NCBI GenBank assembly: GCA_947000775.1
Contig: CAMQGK010000008.1
Location: 11,918,501-11,982,500, forward strand
Direction of reading: 5' to 3'
DNA: 64,000 nt
From: Pterois miles
Taxonomy: Eukaryota; Chordata; Actinopteri; Perciformes; Scorpaenidae
The notes under the pieces were generated by a model. It saw nothing but the letters and a program-made list of their open reading frames with translations, ran no database searches and was not told where the DNA came from. Below, one piece after another: positions 12,278 to 23,829 of this stretch. The translations under genes and the position numbers were made by a program. Numbering within the stretch: the first letter of the stretch is position 1; each line of letters begins with the position of its first letter.

Positions 12278-12660
12278 GGGCTGTCCTCGACCAAAGAAAC
12301 TTAGTCAACTAATATGATCTAATCGACAGAGCTGTGAAGTTTCTACAATCACACTTTAAATCAGCAGAGATTACCAGAGATGTGCTCACAAGTCATTCAG
12401 CATGAAAAAATAAACAATAAAATGACAATTGACAATAGGAATCTTAGTCAACTAAGACCAACAACCGATTAGTCGACTAATCGATTACTTGATTTAATCA
12501 ACAGATCTGTGAAACTGTTTCTTTACTAAGAATTACACCACATTACATTTTGTGTTTATCAGAGATGTGCTCATAGGTTTCTTGGAAATCGACTACAGGA
12601 ATCTTAGTCAAATACGACCAAAATCACAGATTAGTCGACCAAGTATGTAGTTTTCTGTTG
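12278..12660. repeat. dispersed repeat with TAGTCGACTAATCGATT motifs
   Basis: Starts CAGGGCTGTCCTCGACCAAA and carries repeated AGGAATCTTAGTCAA and GATTAGTCGACTAATCG blocks, about three diverged internal units. This is a common fish hAT-type MITE pattern; the right boundary is unclear. Confidence 0.55.
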
Positions 12661-13086
12661 TCATCACTGGCATCCAGTTTTTATAGTGTTGTATTTGGGC
12701 ACCGTATATGTTGAATATTTCAATTAAAGAGCATTATAAACTCCACACAGAGGCAGATGCAAACCAAAACAAACTATGAAAAGCTATACTGTGGAAACAA
12801 TAGAACTTAATTCTTTTGCACCAGTTTCCTATAATCAGCTGCTATGAAATACAATGACAAACAAAATAAACACTATTCCTCTCTGTGGTGTAAAATGTTT
12901 AAATGTTGCTGTTTTACAATCACAGACTGATCTATTCAGATGAAAACTAGAAGCAGCATGAATGTTTTTGTTTCCTCTCTGGTCTGTTTTATCCTTGTAT
13001 TAGAACTTTTCATTGTCCCTTTAAAAAAATGCTGACGGCGCATTTGATACTTTAATCAACATATCAACTTCATTCACGTTTCATAT

Positions 13087-13411
13087 TAGGGATTTTAATA
13101 ATTAACCATTTAACCGTTAAACGACATTAAGTTAAACAGTGAAATGAAATATTAAAAATTCATTAAAACGCTGAGCAAAACGCAGAGTGGCTCGTCACTT
13201 AAAGGCGAAAAGCTGGTCCACCTTAACAGCCCACCTTAGGAGAGTCTGAGCCGGAGTTGCAGATACAGGAAGTTTCGGATTTGTATCCTCGTAGTATTTA
13301 TTCACTGGCAAATAAAGTGTATACACACTGCAACACCTACGTTTACAGCTATAGCTGCCATACACACGGTCTGTCGAAAACTTGCTGAAGTTACGCCTAG
13401 CTGAGAGACCG

Positions 13412-13488
<77 letters not shown>

Positions 13489-13843
13489 ACAATGTCGAGC
13501 ACGAAGCCATTGGCATCACTAGAGCCGCTAATGTAGCACAAACACGGTTTGTCAGATGCTCGCTATCGTTACGCCGGGCATATACACAGCTAACAACATG
13601 CTAAACTAAATTAAATATGCGGTAGAGAGTTACTGGGAAAGTGGCTGCATGTCCACGACACTACTCGCAGCACCGTGACTGCTACAGTAACCCTCCCTAA
13701 TGGGTGAACTGTTGACTCAGTTGTCTGTTGTGCTCATACACTGCAGCTGGCGCACCGCTACATGTGACGCACTAATTTTAGTTAACGGTTAATAATCAGT
13801 TAACGAGGGTCACAATTTTTTTTTTACATAATTAGCACCCCTA
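13087..13843 (+). mobile_element. non-autonomous hAT-like element copy B2, 757 bp
   Basis: Termini TAGGGATTTTAATAAT and (reverse complement) TAGGGGTGCTAATTAT. The flanks TTTCATAT at 13079-13086 and 13844-13851 are a perfect 8-bp target duplication. Interior matches copy B1 at 8813-9480. It has gained a (GT)n expansion at 13411-13486. No transposase coding. Confidence 0.85.
13411..13486. repeat. (GT)n microsatellite inside element B2
   Basis: About 38 GT units with one GG break near 13435. The matching part of copy B1 has only a short GTATGTGTGTG, so the run grew after insertion. Confidence 0.95.
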
Positions 13844-13851
13844 TTTCATAT

Positions 13852-15500
13852 TGTCGCATAAATCTGGATAAATGCGACTGATACGCAGAATTGTCAGCTG
13901 TGCTAGTCAAAAAATGGACAACTTTTGGTCAAAAGATGTCTTTTTGTGGGTTGTTTTGTAACATGGGTAGCATGTTTTAACACACGAGTCATGGGATCCA
14001 GTGGCTTAAAAGTGGACTATGGTGTCTGAGTGCAATAAAAAGTGAACTTAAAAGTCCTAAAACATTCAAAAGTGTGTCAGACATATCCATTTTTCTCTGG
14101 CTTTGTAATAATTTACATTATCAGCCTCGACTACACAAAAATAAATTTGTCCAAATGAAAAAGAATTGAAAATGCTAAATATGGAAAACTAACCACTTTG
14201 TTTCCTGTAGCTGGTGTCAATGAGGCTGATGATGCAAAAGTTACGTCACCAGACAAAAATGGACACACAATGTTGGGATGATTTTAGGATTTCAGGTTGG
14301 TTGATCGATAGTAGAAAATACATCACTGAAAGGGCAATCAAACGCTTATCAATTCAAATTATTGTAACTAGTAAGAAAAATTAAAACGTGATAAAAAGTA
14401 TGTCTATGGTACATCACTGCTCCGAGTATGTTACTTCTAGGGACAAAGGGACCTTGACAACTCTTCAGCAAGGTGAATGCACAGCCTTCACTTGGTGCAC
14501 AAATCCACAAGTCAAGTAAGAGCATGTAAAAATAAAGGCTTCATGCTCTAGTTTCACATCTGATCTATAGGATCCCTCTCCTCTAGCTCCTGTTTCTCAC
14601 TCTCCTCTGCAACCTCCCTCTCCTCTCTCCTTTTGCTGGCCTCTCACACACAAAGGCAGGGGGAGGCAGAGGTGGAGGAGGAGGGAGGGGGAGCAAGGCA
14701 CAAAGGGCTGGGAGCAGTGGGCTTGCCCTGGGGAGAGGGAGGGTGGAGGGGGGTAACAGGGGGTCAAAGGGGGGCCACGGGGGTGTAGAAGGCTGGGGGG
14801 GTGGGGAGAAACCTGAGAGTCAGAAAGCCAGAACAGGAGCTGGGGTAGAGAGAAGGGGAGCGATGGTGGGAAGGGAGGGTCCGAGGGTGAGAGAGCACAA
14901 CACAAGACGGCCTAAAGCTGCAGGGATTTTTTTTGTCTCCATGTTGAAGGGGGGTTGGCAGTGGATTTGTTCAAGAAAGGGATTTAGTTTGGGAAATGCA
15001 CATCCACTGTCGACCAAAGCCTGTGTAAGCGTTTTATCCACATCTCTTTTGTTAGGCAGACAGTGTTCACATCTTGTGCACTCTTCTTACTCAGAGCAGC
15101 AACTGCACCTACATTTTCTTCCCATAACACAACGTGTAAACTGAAGGTGGCAATACACTACAGTGGAGGAAAACCTGCCTGAAAAGAAATGTTGAAAGTC
15201 CAGACAGACAAACGTGGACAATGCAAATCTCTGGAAAAGCTAGTGGGAACACTGGTTCATCCACTACACAATAATACAACTGGTCACGTAATATTTGAGA
15301 CCCCCCCACTCTATGGGTGGTAATATTTTCATTGTGATCTTTTAGCTGCAGTTTGTATGTGTCTTGTTTTACTCTGCAATGTTCTTTTGAATATAAACTA
15401 GCGAACCATTTTTGCACTACAATGGATCTGATAACAGTTTCCTCATACGTCAGAAAATACAATGAGAATATGTCTGAAAAACTTTAGACAGCTGAGAGTA
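13852..15500. other. non-coding intergenic stretch
   Basis: AT-rich to 14570, then a pyrimidine-rich and G-rich tract at 14580-14890 that produces spurious Ser/Pro frames. No exon recognised. Confidence 0.45.
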
Positions 15501-15506
15501 TAAATT

Positions 15507-15930
15507 AGGTTTGCCGCAGTAGTTGGTGTTACACAGTGGTCTTGCACACAACAATTACATTACCTACCCATCCCCTCACTGTCGTTTTGCCTTTTTTTCC
15601 AGAAATAAAAACCATTTCGCTCATTTTCGTGTGTCAGTGGCATGTTATCAATACATAGTCGGACGACAGAAAGCGTCTCCTTCGTACAGAATCTCAGCAC
15701 AGAGTAGCAGGAAGGAGATTTCACACACACAGACGAGAGAGTTGACAGACAAGACGATGGCGGATGATTTGTTGCCGAAGCGAAAAGCAAAAGCACCTAT
15801 TTGGCAATATTTCAGATTTAAACCCAATGCTATAAGGGAATCCTAACGTTAACGAGGACGGAGCAGGTGGAAACCTGCAGCCCAGCAGCAAAAGCTGAAC
15901 CGGAGAGGCCAGACACACCGCCATCCAACT
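15507..15930 (+). mobile_element. hAT transposon remnant with a BED-finger start
   Basis: From 15757 an ATG opens MADDLLPKRKAKAPIWQYFR then FKPNAIRES and a stop at 15846. K-x-K-A-P-x-W-x-Y-F-x-F is the opening of a BED zinc finger as in hAT transposases and ZBED proteins. The zinc Cys and His residues would follow but the frame is broken, so only the first 29 residues survive. Both termini are uncertain. Confidence 0.55.
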
Positions 15931-16870
15931 GTAAAGATCAATGTAAATGCTCTACACATATTGACCGTCATCTTTTCTTATAATATTACAACTATAGGGT
16001 GCAGCCTGATGAGAGGGTTAGAGGCAAGTTACACATGAAATGACCGTTGAAAGAAAAAGAAAGATAGCGATACAGGTAGAAAAAACAAAGGGGGATATAC
16101 AGTACAGAAAACTGGGCCTTTGGACAAACATACCCACTCAAATCTGAAGTGAGATCACAGAAAATAAGTGGTCTCAGGGCCCAATATGACCAGTTCACAG
16201 TCTATCACTGTGCAAAAAAGTGGGGGAGTGGTATAAGAGAGGGAAAGAAAGTGATACTGTCACTCACTCATCAGGTTTTGAAACGTACTGAATTAATTTG
16301 ATTTGGCAGGCACTAATTACATGTAGATGTAGATACAGCTACTAGGGTACTTAAACATATAACACACTAAATAGTTAGATATTATGATCTTCTGGACCTT
16401 TGCTTCAAGAAGTTTTCTCTAACTGAACTGAACCTCTAAATTTGAGTTGAATACTCCTGCTCTAAAGGTTTTGGCACCCCCCCCCCCCTTAAACACACAC
16501 ACACACACACACCTCATTCCCTCCACTTGAACTACCACAAACTCGTGCTAATCTTGCACCATCTGACCTCCTGACTGCCTCCAAAACCACTGTGGGGCCT
16601 CGAGACACAGGTGCACACGTCAACACTGAATCACTTCATAAAAAATAGACGGCCAAGTATATACATAGCTGCACTATTAAAACACAGAGTTGCGCACACA
16701 CTGGTGGATGTGCCAACACTCACGCACACACGCCCACAAACACACACACACTAATACACAGCATACCAACAGAGGCCTGTGACAGTTGGATAACACAGGC
16801 CAACAACAACAAGCACAGCAGAGGACAGCAGGCATGTTGGGCATCTTCCTTTTTGCAAACTCTGTCACCC
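15931..16870. other. non-coding intergenic stretch
   Basis: Unique-looking sequence with a C run at 16478-16488 and a short CA run at 16495-16512. No coding or structural RNA signal found. Confidence 0.4.
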
Positions 16871-16873
16871 CTT

Positions 16874-16876
<3 letters not shown>

Positions 16877-16967
<91 letters not shown>
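16877..16967. repeat. (CA)n microsatellite, one of the longest in the window
   Basis: About 45 perfect CA units, so probably length-polymorphic. Confidence 0.97.
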
Positions 16968-16969
<2 letters not shown>

Positions 16970-17556
16970 CTCTTTTACAGGAAAGTTATGTAACCAGATA
17001 TGCAGAGGAGCTCTCTTCTTGCACACCTCTTTCCATTCCTCTTCCATTGAGCTCTATCTGTTCGTCCTGCCTCTCTGTTCCCTCATTCATTTAATTTACA
17101 TGGACTCAGCATTTCTTTAATGTTTTTTTTCCTCTGCCAGCTGTTGTTTAAACGCATGATAAACCATTTGATTGCATAAACAGGACTGTTAAAAGCTTTA
17201 TACGGAGAATGTGGTAATACGCCCTCGCAGACCTTTAGGAGGTGGATGATGTCAGCTCCACCTCTCTTCCTTCCCTCCCTACGCCACTCCTCCCTCGATG
17301 ACACCGCTGATGATGACAGAAAAGGAGGAGGAGGGCGATGAAGAGGAGTCCCTCCCCCTCACTCTCTTTCCTGTCCTGTCCTCCTCCTCACCCACTGCTT
17401 CCTGCCGTCGCCCCCCCCACCCCCACCCCCTCGGGCATCCTGAGTCAGCTCTCACCACCTCTCTTCCTGAATCTCTCACTATATCCTCCTTCAAATCTGT
17501 TCCTGTTTGAACCAAAAGCATTGTTCTTTCTTTTTTATCTCATGCCCTTCATTCTC
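16968..17556. other. pyrimidine-rich non-coding stretch
   Basis: C/T-rich block at 17240-17500 with CCCC runs. Open frames on both strands are low-complexity. Confidence 0.4.
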
Positions 17557-18125
17557 ACGGTCTGAGACTATTTCACACTTTGTAGAAATACTGTTTTATG
17601 CAACGTCAGGAAACAGTGGCAGATAGAGAGACTGAGACAACGAAGACAAAAATTGCTGTTTTGATAACAGAAATATCCACGTCCTTGTTACTGCTGCGAC
17701 AGACTGAAGTTAACATTAAATTGATAAATGAGAGGAATATTTTTCTAACAGTTCAAACACCATTCAGTGTTCTGAAAGCATAAATCCTTTTCAATGCTGC
17801 CTCCACGGGGTGTGTGGCACATGTGGATGGCACATGGATTGGAGCATTTAGAAGAAAGGAAAAGAAGGAGGAGGAGGAGGAGGAGGAAGAGGAGGATTTA
17901 GACAAAGAAGATGGGAAAAGCAGATGCTAAATCCTCGTGTCCTGTTCTACACACCCCGCACTCAAACTGTCACCTGCTTGTATGAAAGAGGGTGTAATGC
18001 AAACTGGACAGTGGGTGACATCTAATGTTACCTGTGGTATCAGCATTTCTGGGGCCAGTAAAGTATGACTCATATTTCACAGCGTCATTAACTAGAATGT
18101 TCACTATTAACTCGTATTTTTTATG
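17557..18125 (+). repeat. ~0.57-kb unit, copy 1 of a local duplication
   Basis: Collinear with 21208-21725: shared blocks include CAGTTCAAACACCATTCAGT, CACATGTGGATGGCACATGG and GTGACATCTAATGTTAC, with a GAG-triplet run in the middle of both copies. Copy 1 carries about 70 bp (near 17620-17695) absent from copy 2. There are no TIRs or target duplications at the edges that I can see. Confidence 0.85.
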
Positions 18126-20358
18126 TAGGATGGTTATTAAAACTAAATTTGTGGGGTCTCCCTGTATCAACATCTGCATTACAGTATACTTGCTGTAGTC
18201 TATGGACTCCTACTGCTCTGCAAAGCAAAGCTGTGCAGCTGAACATATGTCACTCATCTACCATGCCTTAAACTAGATCCCTGTCCACATAAACGGTCTG
18301 AAAAAACTGGTCCCAGGTGCAGCATATGGAATTATTTCACTTACAACCAGCCAACATCAAAACCCTGGTGTACAGGGTGCTGCCAAGCTCTGCAAGTCAG
18401 GTACGGTGACATCATCATGGTTTTAGATTTATTATTATCATTAAGTTGATTTTCTTGAACTGTAACATACAATACAGAGGGAATGCCACACAAAAAGGCT
18501 GTTAATCTGACTCACATTTAAGGTACATAATAAGCAACATACTGTATGTTACATACATATCCAACAGGGTACAGCCTTGTGCCACATGGCACCATGTCTA
18601 AATGGTGAGTGTGTGCACACCTGTGTGTCTCCGAGACAGATGCCAGCTGACTGATGGCGCTGTCATGGTGATTGATGCCAAAGCTCACAGTTATAGTTTT
18701 ACCAGAAAATGTCATTCAACACGACAGTCAGTGTTACATGTAAAGTATGACATCCACCAATAAATGACCACAAGCTGTTTGTGTAAGAGACAGGGACAAA
18801 GGGAGGGTAAGACACTACAGTTTCAAACCCACTTTTTCATGCCCCCATAGAAAACACACAATATATGGATTTCATAGAAATATAAGCCAACTTTCATATG
18901 CAAAGCAGGGCTCCTTGTTCTATTAAGCTCGCTGTACCTACATTTTATAACTATAAATATTATTGGACAAAAGGTTGTAGGGATTTCTAGCAGAAGTAAA
19001 GACTGTAATGTAACAGTAATATAAGTGAGTGAGAAGAGAAATAATTTCATTTTCAAAGCCCATCTTATTCTTTCTCCAACAATCCCTCCTCTCTGCTCAG
19101 TAACATCCTCTCTTACAGACGACCTTGCAGACTGCTGCTTTACATGTATGTGTGTGTGTCTGTCTACAAGCATAATGGAGGGTGTCTACTTGGTCTTAAG
19201 CAGGATTGTGCGTATTATGTGCATGTGCATTTATGTGTGTAATGGATCTGATTCATGGCCAGCTGTAAATGCGTGTAATAAAGCCGAGCACGCTAAGTGA
19301 TGGAAAACCCCAGGTGTGTGAGGCTCGGCGGGGTCCTGGGAGACGGCGACATAAGAGTGTGTGTGAGTGTGTGTCTTTGTCCCTACGAGGGAGATCAAAA
19401 CAGCGAGTGGGAAAGGTGTGGGGGTGATTGAGATGTGTGTCAGAGTGTGTTTGAGGACCGTGTGTGTGAAAATGAAACAGATCTGGTGTTAGGTGAGGTG
19501 TGCATATGCCTGTGTAAGGGTGTTGGATGTGTACAGCTCAATTGAAGTGCGTGTGCTTGTCTTTGGCCCCAGGCCCACTCAGTTTAGTAGCAGTGGTGAA
19601 AATGACACTATTGAAACAACGACTGCACTTTAAACATTTAAAACTTCAACAGTCAACAAATTTGGAATTTAATCCAACACTGCAGATCCTTAATAGGTAG
19701 GGATGACACTAAAACAACAGGCTGCACTAAAGCAGAGTGGCAGCTGGACACCATCACAAACAGAATAAATGTAACATATCAAACTGGTTCATCATGGCAC
19801 ATAATGTTTGAGCAAGCAAACAGCAGGCCAGTACAAACAGAGAATAGAAAACAAAATCTGGTTCAAATCAGAGGTAGCCTCTATACCCCCAAATAAAACA
19901 CAACAAAGGCCTCAAAACTACCTACCGGTATCACAGATGGAATGGGTAAAAACAATAACCTAATATGGTGCAAAATCATTGGAATTTCCTTTTGAACGGT
20001 TGCAACTGAAGTGGATTTATATCCTTTCAAGGGAAAATGAGACAAAATCACCCAAATGTTTTCTTTGGTGAAACCGTAACGAAAGCTGAGATGGAGAAAT
20101 GTCCTTAAACCAGAGGTTGAACTATACACAGCGTCAGGGATTGCACATGAACATACTGTACCCATTTGCTGGATACTTACAAGACATTTGAGCTACTCAG
20201 GCATTTCATTGTTGTGAAAGAAGCTCAGACAAACAGCCACTTGAGAGACAAAACAGGAATGACAGACATCCCAACGTGATTAAACAGGGAAGTCGTGCAC
20301 GTCCCGTGTGTCACTGTCAGGCAGGCCAAAGTCTGGGTGAAAGGTCAAAAAGTCTTAC
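18126..20358. other. non-coding intergenic stretch
   Basis: Unique-looking sequence. A GTGTGT-rich, T/G-biased stretch runs from 19340 to 19560. A minus-strand open frame at 19881-20165 (94 codons) matches no family I recognise. Confidence 0.4.
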
Positions 20359-20399
20359 CTGAACAGGTGGGTTCTTGCAGCAAAATGCAGATGGCTCCC
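20359..20399 (-). other. candidate 41-nt exon of an unidentified minus-strand transcript
   Basis: Flanked on the minus strand by TTTTTCTGCAG and CAG|GTAAGACT, both near-perfect splice sites. Joined to the candidate exon at 20639-20805 it continues the frame ...SFLSDGEPSAFCCKNPPVQ. I do not recognise that peptide, so this may be 5' untranslated sequence with a chance frame. Inferred from splice signals only. Confidence 0.35.
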
Positions 20400-20638
20400 C
20401 TGCAGAAAAACACAGCTTATAAACAATCAGTCTGATAGGAATCAGTGCAATTAGCCTGCTGTTATTAACTATCAGTTATCAGCTCAGCTGCGAGTGAGTT
20501 GTGGGAGAATACCTTTAAATGTTTGTGAACTGTAATGTTGACTCTGTGATAGGATATATTGTAAATTTCAGCCTAACTTAATGTGTGGGGAAGTGTATTT
20601 GATGAAGAAAGGAAATCTAAATTAAATGTCTGTCTTAC

Positions 20639-20805
20639 CATCACTAAGGAATGACATCAGCGGTTTCTTTTCCTTAACTGTGCAGTCCATCTTGACATCC
20701 ATCTTGCCTACAGTTGGTCAGGCATTTCCCTTATGGCTTCAGTCTGGTGCTGGTGGTTCTTCAAACGAAGCACAACAATGCTTGGCCATGGTCCCCACTC
20801 GTCCT
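20639..20805 (-). other. candidate 167-nt exon of an unidentified minus-strand transcript
   Basis: Minus-strand acceptor TTTATTACTCACAG and donor GATG|GTAAGACA. It holds a short frame starting ATGGCCAAGC and ending after 16 codons, then a second ATG opening MDVKMDCTVKEKKPLMSFLS. Upstream short frames are usual in 5' untranslated exons. The plus strand also shows a GTGAGTAA donor at the same edge, so strand is not certain. Confidence 0.35.
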
Positions 20806-21207
20806 CTGTGAGTAATAAATACAGATATTATTGATGTTTTTGCCCAAGGATAAAAACAGCAAAAGCTGGGAGGATAAACATTTTATAACACTCATAAATA
20901 TGGAAAAGTATGTTGCTTGCGTACATCTACACGACCATGATAATGCTTGGACCACAGCTGCACTGAAATGGTTTTATATATGGGTCAAATTCAAAAAATT
21001 GAACAACATATATTTAGGGACCACAGCCTGTTTCCATCGCAGCACTGTGAGAAATTAGCAGCTGTTCACCAAGGTCACACACAGATCGGGGTTGGACTGC
21101 GAATGTGTTGCCATCTAGGGGAGAATATGCACTCCTGCACTTCAGCAATTTGTAGTTAACTTAGCTTTGAACACTAGTGCATACTGTACATGTAGTGGTA
21201 GATTCAC

Positions 21208-21725
21208 ATTCTCACAGTCTGAGACAATTTTACACTTTGTAGAAATATTGTTTTATTCAACGTCAAGAAACAGAGGCACCGCTGTGACAAAATGAAGTTA
21301 ACATTAAATTGATAAATGTGAGGAATACTCTTCTAACAGTTCAAACACCATTCAGTGTTCTGAAAGCATAAATCCTTTTCTATGCTGCCTCCACAGGGTG
21401 TGTGGCACATGTGGATGGCACATGGATTGGAGCATTTAGAAGAGAAGAAAGGAAAGGAGGAGGAGGAGGAGGAGGAGGAGGAGGAGGAGGACGACGACGA
21501 TGACGACGACGTAGACAAAGCAGATGGGAAAAACAGATGCCAAATCCTAGTGTCCTGTCCTACACGCCCCGCACTGGGCACTCACAAACTGTCACCTGCT
21601 TGTAAGAAGGAGGGCGTAATGCAAACTGGATAGCGGGTGACATCTAATGTTACTTTTGATATTGGCATTTCTGCAGCCAGTTGTCATATTTCAAATCCTA
21701 ATTAACTGGAACGTTCAATACTAAC
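21208..21725 (+). repeat. ~0.52-kb unit, copy 2 of a local duplication
   Basis: Second copy of the unit at 17557-18125, same orientation, start to start 3.65 kb apart. The central GAG run has grown here and is followed by a GAC/GAT triplet run (21491-21510). Confidence 0.85.
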
Positions 21726-22440
21726 TTCAGTTCAACAGCAAATGTAATGGTACATCAATTAGGACACGTACTGGATATACTGCTTCAGTGTTGGCATCCT
21801 ATCATGAAGCACATAGATGGTATTGAAAAGATGTAGATGAAATATAGATGGAGAGCAGCAGGCAGCAGGCAAGAAAATCTGACTATATGAAAATACACAA
21901 TAAATCAGAAAATGGCTCACAGAATACCAACAAACCAGTCAGTGTGTGTATGTACTGTCCAGTAAACAGGTATGTTGCTTATAGTAAGTGTCCTTAAGAA
22001 ACACTATGTACTCTACTTTCATGTGGACAAACAGTGAAGTGACTTTTACCTGATAGAAGAGGCACTGTAGGGGAAATGCCATTGCCAGTGTTCGTACTAT
22101 ACTGGAGCTGTGTTGGCTAAGTGTCGTACTGGTATGAGAGAATACTATTTCGAATAAGAAAATATCACAATGTAGATATTAAACTATGGGGAAGTGTCAC
22201 GTTTGCAAATACTGTTTCACTTCCGGTTACAAGCAGCCGCTAATTAATCAAGTAAAACAAAGTTTGATTCAACCTGCAACACAGACCACGACTTCGTCTT
22301 CATTTTTTATCGTAAAACACAACTTATTAGCACAATTAGCCCACGCCTGGCAACATTTTCACGTTTCAAATCTGCCCAAGAGTGAATTTAACCGCTTAGC
22401 TAGCTAGCACACATTGAGAGTTAACAGTTAACTACACGTA
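21726..22440. other. non-coding intergenic stretch
   Basis: An ETS-type core, CACTTCCGGTTA, lies at 22218-22229. A 15-nt segment at 22050-22064 is bracketed by minus-strand splice-like signals (CCCCTACAG and CAG|GTAAAAG) but is too short to trust. No coding exon. Confidence 0.35.
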
Positions 22441-22441
22441 C

Positions 22442-22665
22442 CTTGACAGAGGCCTTGTTGTGTACAGTAAAATGTTTGCTCTCCCATTAGCGTCGGAGTT
22501 TTTGCATTAACATGCATGACGCCACTGTACAATAAAGCTAAGTAGCATATTTATCCACCATTTACATTATTTGTGTTTGTTTTGTGTTTCCGGGGTTGCT
22601 CCGTCACTGACCACAATTAGGCTGATTTGATTGCAGCCGTGAGTGGCTCCTCGAGTTGCAAAGCA
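22442..22665 (-). other. candidate first exon and core promoter of a minus-strand transcript
   Basis: A strong minus-strand donor TCAAG|GTACGTG ends at 22442. About 200 bp upstream are TATCCCACAATGCTTTGC (resembles the ZNF143/THAP11 promoter motif) and CCCCGGAAAC (ETS-like), with several CpGs. There is no long open frame. It could be the 5' end of the transcript that uses the candidate exons near 20.4-20.8 kb. Confidence 0.3.
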
Positions 22666-22839
22666 TTGTGGGATATCAGCAGCACACTCAAAACTAGAGG
22701 ATTTATTTATTTTTTATTTTGTTTTTTATTTTTAGTTTTCTTCATGTTGTTCCTTTTTCATAAAGCACATAGCCTACTTAACTTTCATTAATAATAATTA
22801 GACAAGAAGACAATTAAAACTAATTATGTGTTTGATTAA

Positions 22840-23800
22840 TTTCTTATGGACAGATGAAAATGTATTCAGATTTGTATTACTTTTTCTTTATATACAAGTA
22901 TTTTATCTTTTTACTTTATAAATGTAGTTTTTGTATGTATATAGCCCACTGTTAATCTGGTTATTTCTTTAAAAAAATGTATTCTGAATTGCTACTGCTT
23001 TTTCTTTGTATAGATGTATATATATTTTTATTTTTTATTTTAGAATTTGTTTTTGTATGTACTGTATATACCCTATTGTAAATGTACTTTAATTTCTAAA
23101 ACAAAATTTATTCAGAAGTTGTATTACTTTTTCTTTGTGTAGAATTTTTTTTAACTTTATAAATGTACTTTTTATATGTATATAGCTTACTGTTAATGTA
23201 CTTAAATTTATTTTTAAAAATTTGAATTAGTGCAAATAAAATGTATTACTTTTTCTTTGTATAGACATATTTTTTGTTTACTTTTTTACTTTATAAATGT
23301 AGTTTTTGTATGTATATATCCTACTGTTAATGTACTTATATTTCTAAAAAAATATTCAGAATTTGTATTACTTTTTCTCTGTATAGATGTATTTTTTCCT
23401 CATTATTTATTTAACCTATTTTTTTATCTTATAATGTAGTTTTTGTATGTAGTGTATATAGCATATTGTTAATTCAGAATTTGTATAACTTTTTCTTTGT
23501 ACGTTATTTTAGTTTTTTACTTTATAAATGTATTTTTTGTATGCATATACCCTACTGTGAATGTACTTTTATTACTAAAAAGTTATTACTTTTTCTTTGT
23601 ATAGACGTATTTTTTTTTACTTTATAAATGTACTTTTAATTTAAACTTACTTTAAATATACATACTTTTTTGTGTATATAGATCCTACCATCCCCATTTT
23701 TGTATATATGCATTTTTTTCTTATTGTTATTTATTTTACCTATTTTTTTATTTTATAATGTAGTTTTTGCATGTATATAGCCTACTGTTAATGTACTATA
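22840..23800 (+). repeat. T-rich minisatellite, ~120-bp unit, 7-8 diverged copies
   Basis: The phrase GTATTACTTTTTCTTTGTAT recurs (with changes) near 22873, 22993, 23121, 23242, 23364, 23484 and 23583. Each is followed by ACTTTATAAATGTA, GTTTTTGTATGTATATAG and CCTACTGTTAATGTAC. Spacing is 100-128 bp. Units are diverged, so the array is old. Confidence 0.85.
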
Positions 23801-23829
23801 TTAAAAAAGGACAGGTCATTACAGGTCCA

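Noticed and set aside
19881..20165. A 94-codon minus-strand frame containing FRYGFTKENIWVIL
   Set aside because: Faintly like the helix-turn-helix of an integrase-type repeat protein, but too short and too weak to call.
22050..22064. A 15-nt microexon between CCCCTACAG and GTAAAAG on the minus strand
   Set aside because: Such short bracketed segments occur by chance; nothing else supports it.
22840..23800. Regularly spaced repeats that might suggest a CRISPR array
   Set aside because: Units are ~120 bp, diverged and directly tandem without unique spacers, and the genome is vertebrate: a minisatellite.
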